This document shows, piece after piece, positions 29,782 through 36,700 of a stretch of DNA of 36,700 bases. The notes beneath the pieces are model-generated. The model did not search any database. It was not told the DNA's origin and saw nothing but the letters and a program-made list of their open reading frames with translations. Location of the stretch: the NCBI GenBank assembly GCA_937951315.1, contig CALFCG010000184.1, positions 1 through 36,700 of the forward strand, given 5' to 3'. This stretch comes from an uncultured cyanobacterium. Lineage in GTDB: Bacteria > Cyanobacteriota > Cyanobacteriia > Thermosynechococcales > Thermosynechococcaceae. The translations under genes were made by a program, and so were the position numbers. Position 1 is the stretch's first letter, and the number at the start of each line of letters is the position of its first letter.

Positions 29782-32445
29782 GTGGCTCTAACTGTTACGG
29801 CCAATCTAAAGAGAACAAGGCACCTGCTGGTCATTGATGAAGGCGAGGGGCATCGTGTTATTGAGTTGAAAGCTTCTTCCTATTTCGTCGGTCGGGATCC
29901 AACAAATGCGATTGTCTTAGACTCTAAAGATGTCTCTCGGCAGCATGCTATCTTTCTGCGGCTGACTAGCGCCAACCCCAATGATTATAATTTCTTGTTG
30001 ATTGATGGAAATCTCCAAGGAACAGCTAGTTCGAATGGAACACGTGTTAATGCTGAACCCTGCCTGTCTACGCGACTTTGTCATGGTGATCAAATCCGAT
30101 TTGGGTGTCAGGCGAAGGCTAATTATTTAATCTTAGACCCACTGACGGATCAAGAATTCAAGGATTATTGTCAAAAAGGTGAGTATGAAGACTTACTGAC
30201 AGAAGTTCATAATGCTCGTGGCACGATTATCATTGATCACCCCCAGCAGACAAACTTTGAGGCGGCCTCTCTGGTTCGGTTGGCGTCATTTCCTGAGATT
30301 ATCCCTAGTCCCATGTTCGAGGTTAATCTCAGGGGAGAGCTGACCTATTTGAATCCTGCGGCAATGCGAGATTTCCCCGATTTACATAATCAGGGTATGC
30401 AGCATCCAATTCTGCAGGGATTGATGGCATTGATTAAGCAATCAAACCGAAATATCCTCAGTCGTGAAGTTGAGATCGAAGGCAAATTTTTTGAGCAGTC
30501 GATTCACTTTATTTCTGAAACAAGTTTGATTCGCTGTTGTTTATTTGATGTCACTCAGCGCAAGCATGCAGAATCTGAACTTAAAAAACGCGATCGTCTT
30601 TTGCAGAGTGTGGCTCAGTCTACGGCACACTTATTAACGACTGTTGATTATGAAATGGCTATTTCCAAGGCATTAGCTACCTTTGGGGAGATGGCTGGTG
30701 TCGATCGTATTTGTGTCTTTGAGAATCATCTTCAAGAGGATTCATTTCTTGCGAGCGTGCGCTTTGAATGGAGGCACGATGCTGTTCCCTCTGTTCGAGG
30801 TACTTCTCATCGAGAGAGTCAACCTTATAAAGATTCCTATCTACAGCGGTGGTTGCCTATTCTTGCGAATGGCGGCACAATCCGAGACTCTACCTGTGCT
30901 CTACCTGAGCTTGAGCGCCAGCAGCTTGTCCAGGATGGGATTCTTTCATTGATGATCGTTCCCATCATCGTGAGTGGTAGTTTTTGGGGATTTATTGAGT
31001 TAGATAGCTGTGTTGAAGAGCATATTTGGTCTGAACAGGAAGAATCAATTGTTGCAACCCTTGCGACTAGCATTAGTGCTGCACTGCAGCGCCAGTATAA
31101 AGATGAGATTATTCAGCGACAGGCTTTCCATGATGCGTTAACGGGGTTGCCCAACCGGATCTTGTTCACGGATCGACTGAATTTGGCCCTCACCGAAGCA
31201 CGGCGATCACAGCACAGCTTAGCCGTCATGTTTATGGATCTAGATCGGTTCAAAACGATCAACGATACTTTAGGCCACTCTGCAGGAGATGCCCTTCTTC
31301 AAGAGGTTGCGAATCGAGTGAAGCACTGTTTGCGAGAGAGTGACACAGTTGCTCGATGGGGAGGAGATGAGTTTACGCTTTTGTTGCCCAATATTGATCA
31401 TATTGAAGATGCAACTCGTACCGCCCAGCGAATTTTAGAAGCCTTTCGGGAGGTCATTCCCCTTGAAGGTCATGATATTTATGTCAATACGAGTATTGGT
31501 ATCGCTTTCTATCCAGCGGATGGTAGAGAAGCCGAGACACTTTTAAAGAACGCAGATGTTGCCCTCTATCAAGCGAAAGAGCGGGGACGTGGCATTTATC
31601 AGCTCTATAACCGAGTGATGAATTCCGCAGCGTCTGAGCAGTTCATACTCCGCAATGGACTCAGACATGCTTTAGATCGGCAGGAACTCTTGCTTCACTA
31701 CCAGCCACAGGTTGATCTATTGAGCGGGAGATTTGTCGGTATCGAAGCTTTGCTCCGGTGGCAGCATCCAGAAAAGGGGCTCATTTCTCCAGCGACATTC
31801 ATACCTTTGGCAGAAGAAACGGGGCTGATTATTGAAATTGGTGAGTGGGTGCTTCGCACAGCCATTCAACAAGCTGTTGAATGGCAGCGAGAAGGTTTTC
31901 AGCCTTTATCAATTGCAGTCAACTTGTCAGCCCGGCAATTCTATGAGCCAAACTTAGTTGAGATGATTGCTGATATTCTGCAAGAAACCCAGCTAGATCC
32001 TAGTTCTCTTGAATTAGAAATTACTGAATCCACCGCGATTAAAAATATTCATGTAACCCAAGATATTCTGCAACAAATTCAGGCGATGGGTATTCGTATT
32101 GCGATGGATGATTTTGGTACCGGATACTCCTCTTTGAATTATTTAACTCAATTGCCGCTTGATACCCTCAAGATCGATCGCTCTTTTATTCAGAATTTAT
32201 GGTCAGAAGCAAAAGAGTTAGAGATTATTCATGCTGTTATTTCTCTAGGCCGGGCACTGCATCTAACTGTAATTGCAGAAGGAATCGACAATACAGAGCA
32301 ACTGGATTTGCTTAAATCTCTCAACTGTCCAATTGTTCAAGGCTACCTGACAGGATGCCCCTGTCCAGCGAATGAGATTAGAACAACTCTGCAGAAAAAT
32401 TGGTTCCAGCGTACTTCAGGTTCTGAAGTTCAGCTTGCGCTCTAA
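29782..32445 (+). CDS. FHA-PAS-GAF-GGDEF-EAL signalling protein
   Basis: 887 aa, GTG start; FHA (YFVGRDPTNAIVLDSKDVSRQHA), PAS-like, GAF, RESDTVARWGGDEFTLLL, GIEALLRWQHP, MDDFGTGYSSL. Confidence 0.93.
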   Translation: MALTVTANLKRTRHLLVIDEGEGHRVIELKASSYFVGRDPTNAIVLDSKDVSRQHAIFLRLTSANPNDYNFLLIDGNLQGTASSNGTRVNAEPCLSTRLCHGDQIRFGCQAKANYLILDPLTDQEFKDYCQKGEYEDLLTEVHNARGTIIIDHPQQTNFEAASLVRLASFPEIIPSPMFEVNLRGELTYLNPAAMRDFPDLHNQGMQHPILQGLMALIKQSNRNILSREVEIEGKFFEQSIHFISETSLIRCCLFDVTQRKHAESELKKRDRLLQSVAQSTAHLLTTVDYEMAISKALATFGEMAGVDRICVFENHLQEDSFLASVRFEWRHDAVPSVRGTSHRESQPYKDSYLQRWLPILANGGTIRDSTCALPELERQQLVQDGILSLMIVPIIVSGSFWGFIELDSCVEEHIWSEQEESIVATLATSISAALQRQYKDEIIQRQAFHDALTGLPNRILFTDRLNLALTEARRSQHSLAVMFMDLDRFKTINDTLGHSAGDALLQEVANRVKHCLRESDTVARWGGDEFTLLLPNIDHIEDATRTAQRILEAFREVIPLEGHDIYVNTSIGIAFYPADGREAETLLKNADVALYQAKERGRGIYQLYNRVMNSAASEQFILRNGLRHALDRQELLLHYQPQVDLLSGRFVGIEALLRWQHPEKGLISPATFIPLAEETGLIIEIGEWVLRTAIQQAVEWQREGFQPLSIAVNLSARQFYEPNLVEMIADILQETQLDPSSLELEITESTAIKNIHVTQDILQQIQAMGIRIAMDDFGTGYSSLNYLTQLPLDTLKIDRSFIQNLWSEAKELEIIHAVISLGRALHLTVIAEGIDNTEQLDLLKSLNCPIVQGYLTGCPCPANEIRTTLQKNWFQRTSGSEVQLAL

Positions 32446-32503
32446 TATAGATTATTGCCAACGGAGACTCAACATTGGCTTGTGAATGATCCCAGGGACA
32501 GGC

Positions 32504-35215
32504 TTAGGATTTTTCTGAGGATGTCTTTTTTGAGCTTGCTTTTTTAGTGGTTGTTTTCTTCGCCGTCGATTTCTTCGATGCTGCTTTTTTAGTGGTTGTT
32601 TTCTTTGTCGCTGCTTTTTTTGTTTTCGATGCTGTTGAGCGGGTTGACTTTCGTTTTGTGGACTTGCTTGATTCTTTTGTGGCTAATAAATCTACTGCCT
32701 GTTCAAGGGTGAGATCCTCCACAGCTTGCCCTTCCGGAACTGACACATTAGTTTTGTTGTGCTTGATATAGGGACCGTAGGGACCGTCGTAAACGTTGAC
32801 AGCGGTCTCATCGCTTGGGTGATTGCCGAGTTCCTTCAACGCTTTTTTTTGTGAGCGTTGTCCCCGTCCTCGCTTCGGCTGTGCTAATAGCTCCAGCGCA
32901 CGCTCTAGGCCCACTGTAAATAAATCGTCTTCTTTTTTGAGGGAGCGGTAGTCTTTGCCATCTTTACCCTGATCATGAAGAATGTAGGGACCAAACCGGC
33001 CCAGCCCCACTTTTATATTTCGGCCAGATTCAGGATGAACCCCTAATAAGCGTGGCAAGGCAAGTAAATTAACAGCTTGCTCTAGTGTCACTGTCTCCAT
33101 TGCGACCCCTTTCGGTAGGGACGATCGCTTGGGCTTTTTATTTTCTTCTGTCACATCTCCCAGTTGTACATAGGGACCATAGGCCCCTAGAAGGACATAT
33201 ATGGGTTCTCCTGTTTCTGGATGAAGACCTAGTTTTTCTGGGCCTTCTAATTTTTGTTTGAGAACCTGTTGAATTTGTTCAGGACTGAGATCGGCTGGCG
33301 TGAGGTCTTTTGGAAGTGAGGCTTTTACCGTTTCTTCGCTGTCTCCGTTTACGGATTCTACGTAGGGACCAAATCGCCCAATTCGGACGGTCGCTTCAAG
33401 ATCTGATAGATCGATTGTCCGAGCTTCTGTTGGATCAATTTGTGTTTCTCGTTCCTTTACCTGGCCTTCCAATCCCGTATCGCCAGAGTAAAATTTTTTC
33501 AAGTAGGGGAGCCATTGAGCTTCACCGGTGGAGATCTCATCTAATGTTTTTTCCATCCGAGCTGTGAAGCTGGTGTCAACCAAGTCGGGAAAGTGTTTTT
33601 CCAGTAATGTGGTGACCGCAAAGGCAGTGAAAGTCGGTATTAGAGCATTGCCGCCTTTTTGGGCGTAGCCTCGATCAATAATTGTGCCAATAACAGAGGC
33701 GTAGGTACTGGGACGACCGATCCCTTCTTTCTCTAGGGTTTTTACCAAGCTGGCTTCGGTAAAACGAGCGGGGGGTTGGGTCTCATGACCAATGGCGCTT
33801 AACTCAGTGCATTCTGGCGTGTCGCCTGCTTTGAGGGGCGGGAGAATCACCTCTTGATCATCTAGGGCTGCGTCTGGATTATCGGAGCCTTCAACGTAGG
33901 CCCTAAAGAAACCTGGGAAATCAATTCGCTTGCCGCTGGCTCGGAACCCTGCATCTTCAACCTGTAAATTGACGGTGATGAAGGTTTGACGTGCTTCCGC
34001 CATCTGGGTGGCAATCGTGCGTTTCCAGATTAAATCGTAGAGGGCTAACTCGTTTTTCTGCAGCTTGGTTTCTTTTGGTGTCCGGAAGCTGCTACCTGCA
34101 GGGCGAATCGCTTCATGGGCTTCTTGGGCGCCCTTGCTCTTGGTTGTGTATTGGCGCGGTTTCGGGCTGAGGTAAGGTTTGCCATATAAAGCCTCGACGC
34201 CGCTGCGGGCTGCTTCAATCGCTTGCTGAGAAAGGTGGACTGAGTCCGTTCTCATATAGGTAATAAAGCCTTTCTCATAGAGGCTCTGGGCCGTTCGCAT
34301 TGTGTCTCGAGCCGACAGACGCAGTTTTCGGTTTGCCTCTTGCTGCAGGGTCGATGTGATGAAAGGAGGCGCGGGTTTCCGGGTAACGGGACGTTCTTCT
34401 ATGCCTGAAACTTGCCATGTTTTAGCTTCTAAGCGCGTCTGAAGAGCACTGGCCTCAGTTGCGTTGAGCAGGACAACATCCCGACCCTCAATGACTTGCC
34501 CGGTATTCTCGTCGAAATCACTACCCGTGGCAAGACGTTTCCCTGCGAGGGTGGTTAATTTTGCTTCGAAGGGGAGTTTTTCCTGCTGGAGGGAGGCTTT
34601 TAAGTCCCAGTAACTACCTTGCTTGAAGGCTCTGCGTTCCCTCTCTCGAACGACAAGGAGTCTGACGGCGACGGATTGTACCCGCCCGGCCGAAAGGCTA
34701 GGGGCAATCTTCTTCCATAGCAAAGGGGAGAGGGTGTAGCCCACGAGCCGATCAAGAATGCGTCGGGTTTCTTGGGCTCGGACGAGACGTTGGTCAACTT
34801 CGCGGCAATTGTCGAGAGCCGCTTTGATGGCTTCATCGGTGATCTCATGAAAGACCATGCGTTTAATCGGCACTTTGGGTTTGAGAACCTGGAGGAGGTG
34901 CCAACTAATGCTTTCGCCTTCACGATCTTCGTCTGTGGCCAGAATGAGCTCGTCAGAAGTTTTGAGAGCATCTTTAAGCTCTTTGACTATTTTCTTCTTG
35001 TCTTTGGGAATGACGTAGAGGGGATCAAAGTCTGATGAAACATTGACGCCCAAGCTGGACCATTTTTGACCTTTGACGGCTGCGGGGATTTCGGTGGCAT
35101 CACGAGGTAAATCACGAACGTGCCCCATCGAAGCAGTGACGTGATAGCTAGATGGGAGATAATTCCGGATGGTACGGGCTTTGGTAGGAGACTCAACGAT
35201 AACCAGGGTGGACAT
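32504..35215 (-). CDS. topA: DNA topoisomerase I
   Basis: 903 aa; Toprim [35 protein letters not shown], active-site [13 protein letters not shown]; four C-terminal FGPY/YGPY repeats and a Lys-rich tail. Confidence 0.97.
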   Translation of the reverse strand: MSTLVIVESPTKARTIRNYLPSSYHVTASMGHVRDLPRDATEIPAAVKGQKWSSLGVNVSSDFDPLYVIPKDKKKIVKELKDALKTSDELILATDEDREGESISWHLLQVLKPKVPIKRMVFHEITDEAIKAALDNCREVDQRLVRAQETRRILDRLVGYTLSPLLWKKIAPSLSAGRVQSVAVRLLVVRERERRAFKQGSYWDLKASLQQEKLPFEAKLTTLAGKRLATGSDFDENTGQVIEGRDVVLLNATEASALQTRLEAKTWQVSGIEERPVTRKPAPPFITSTLQQEANRKLRLSARDTMRTAQSLYEKGFITYMRTDSVHLSQQAIEAARSGVEALYGKPYLSPKPRQYTTKSKGAQEAHEAIRPAGSSFRTPKETKLQKNELALYDLIWKRTIATQMAEARQTFITVNLQVEDAGFRASGKRIDFPGFFRAYVEGSDNPDAALDDQEVILPPLKAGDTPECTELSAIGHETQPPARFTEASLVKTLEKEGIGRPSTYASVIGTIIDRGYAQKGGNALIPTFTAFAVTTLLEKHFPDLVDTSFTARMEKTLDEISTGEAQWLPYLKKFYSGDTGLEGQVKERETQIDPTEARTIDLSDLEATVRIGRFGPYVESVNGDSEETVKASLPKDLTPADLSPEQIQQVLKQKLEGPEKLGLHPETGEPIYVLLGAYGPYVQLGDVTEENKKPKRSSLPKGVAMETVTLEQAVNLLALPRLLGVHPESGRNIKVGLGRFGPYILHDQGKDGKDYRSLKKEDDLFTVGLERALELLAQPKRGRGQRSQKKALKELGNHPSDETAVNVYDGPYGPYIKHNKTNVSVPEGQAVEDLTLEQAVDLLATKESSKSTKRKSTRSTASKTKKAATKKTTTKKAASKKSTAKKTTTKKASSKKTSSEKS

Positions 35216-35651
35216 GGTCTCAGCAGATTTAAGGGCGGATGAGTGAACTTAACTTCTTCAGTATAGGGACAGCTTTTGGAGATGACGATTTTTTTTGACC
35301 ATTAGCTTAAGTTCTGTACTTTTGCTAACAGACAATCTAGAGGCCATCGCAGCTCTTGAACTGCAATACCGTCCTCAAGTTCTGAAGCCAGGATAGCATC
35401 GGTCAAGCATGGGAGGCATTGAGTCGCTAGGTTGAAACTTTTGGTAATCGTTCGGGCTTAAGTCGAGATGAGGGGAGCGAATTTAGCGAAATTTCTAGTA
35501 TGTCGATTGTTGGGGATGGCCTCAATCTTGTTATCCTGTTGAATGGTAACGGCACCTTTTCAAGAGGTTTAAGGAAGTGCATAAGGGCGACCTAAAACTC
35601 TCATGAATGAGTTCAGTGCCAATGGTCCTTCAATAATCCGCCAATATATAT

Positions 35652-36700
35652 ATGGATGTCGCTAATCTCGCTAGTCAACTAAATGCAGCCACGATTTTGC
35701 CGGAGGGGATTGTCATTATTACCCTCCTTGTGGTCTTAGTGGGTGATATTGCCTATGGCCAAAACTCGGCACGCTGGACACCTTATGTGGCGATCGCAGG
35801 TCTCTTAGCATCGGTCGGATTCCTTGTGCTTCAGTGGAATCAGCCGAATTCAATTAGTTTTTTAGGCAGCTTCAACGGCGACAACCTCAGTATTGTTTTT
35901 CGCGGCATTGTGGCGTTATCGACGGTGGTCACGATCTTGATGTCGATTCGCTATGTTGAGCAGGCGGGGAGTTCCATCGGCGAATTTATGACGATTTTGC
36001 TCACGGCCACTGTGGGCGGGATGTTCCTCTGTGGGGCAGAGGAGCTGGTGATGATTTTCGTCTCACTGGAGACGCTGAGTATTGCCTCTTATCTGATGAC
36101 GGGTTACATGAAGCGTGATCCTCGCTCGAATGAGGCGGCGCTGAAGTATCTACTGATTGGGGCTTCGAGTTCTGCGATTTTTCTCTACGGTCTCTCTCTT
36201 CTCTATGGCTTGTCCGGTGGGGAAACTCACCTGAGTGATATTGCTGCTGCATTGCCGGATAGTGCAGGCTCTCTTGCCCTTGCCATCTCTCTAGTCTTTG
36301 TCATTGCGGGTATTAGCTTCAAAATTGCGGCGGTTCCCTTTCATCAATGGACCCCTGATGTATATGAAGGGGCTCCGACCCCTGTGGTTGCGTTTCTTTC
36401 CGTGGGCTCGAAAGCGGCGGGTTTTGCCTTAGCGATTCGGTTGCTGACGACGGCGTTCCCGATGTTGGCCGCTCAGTGGCAGTTTATCTTCACGGCCCTA
36501 GCGATTTTGAGCATGATCTTGGGGAATATTGTTGCGATTGCACAAACCAGCATGAAGCGCATGTTGGCATACTCCTCGATTGGTCAAGCTGGATTCATCA
36601 TGATTGGCTTCATTATTGGCACTGAGGCCGGTTACGCCAGCATGTTGTTCTACCTGATGATTTATCTGTTCATGAACTTGGGTGCCTTTGCCTGTGTGAT
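35652..36700 (+). CDS. ndhB: NAD(P)H-quinone oxidoreductase subunit 2 (partial, runs off the window)
   Basis: Open frame from ATG 35652: [36 protein letters not shown]...[45 protein letters not shown]. Missing from the ORF track because it has no stop in the window. Confidence 0.95.
   Translation, partial: MDVANLASQLNAATILPEGIVIITLLVVLVGDIAYGQNSARWTPYVAIAGLLASVGFLVLQWNQPNSISFLGSFNGDNLSIVFRGIVALSTVVTILMSIRYVEQAGSSIGEFMTILLTATVGGMFLCGAEELVMIFVSLETLSIASYLMTGYMKRDPRSNEAALKYLLIGASSSAIFLYGLSLLYGLSGGETHLSDIAAALPDSAGSLALAISLVFVIAGISFKIAAVPFHQWTPDVYEGAPTPVVAFLSVGSKAAGFALAIRLLTTAFPMLAAQWQFIFTALAILSMILGNIVAIAQTSMKRMLAYSSIGQAGFIMIGFIIGTEAGYASMLFYLMIYLFMNLGAFACV

Noticed and set aside
32547-32771. 74-aa hydrophobic + strand ORF ([20 protein letters not shown]...)
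   Set aside because: Antisense of the Lys-rich topA tail; its hydrophobicity is an artefact of complementing Lys/Ala/Thr codons.
36001-36252. 83-aa - strand ORF
   Set aside because: Antisense to the clearly coding ndhB frame.
1-36700. CRISPR arrays, IS elements, tRNA/rRNA genes, defence islands
   Set aside because: Scanned for repeat-spacer periodicity, transposase motifs and tRNA/rRNA-like sequence; none seen by eye.

Overview
This 36.7 kb window is a cyanobacterial chromosome segment. Markers are psbO, ndhB, a Psb32-type TPM protein, GuaB3, Yfr1 between guaB3 and trxA, and abundant HIP1 octamers (GCGATCGC). It is mostly housekeeping and regulatory genes on both strands; I see no mobile element, tRNA/rRNA, CRISPR array or phage block. 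Gene order: XPB-like helicase (-), GNAT (-), NUDIX (-), HAD (+), psb32-like (+), DUF790/Bax1-like nuclease (+), cobI (+), Fe3+-type ABC ATPase (+), PadR regulator (-), Ser/Thr kinase (+), EamA transporter (+), REC-GGDEF-EAL (+), Gfo/Idh/MocA (+), DUF3488/transglutaminase-like (+), conserved hypothetical (-), thiD (+), SRPBCC-like (+), LOG family (-), trxA (-), Yfr1 sRNA (-), guaB3 (-), conserved charged protein (-), fmt (-), sigF-like (-), psbO (-), ilvE (-), FHA-PAS-GAF-GGDEF-EAL (+), topA (-), partial ndhB (+). The observations most worth checking are: (1) an XPB-like helicase with a Bax1/DUF790 nuclease about 3 kb away, an archaeal-type repair pair; (2) an identifiable Yfr1 sRNA gene in the guaB3-trxA gap; (3) a transglutaminase-like membrane protein whose catalytic Cys and His positions read Pro and Tyr; (4) a 19-bp tandem repeat with overlapping uORFs directly upstream of a Ser/Thr kinase; (5) an FHA-linked c-di-GMP enzyme in the same window as that kinase. 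I did not find a clearly new multi-gene system. The XPB/Bax1 pair is the closest to an under-described one.
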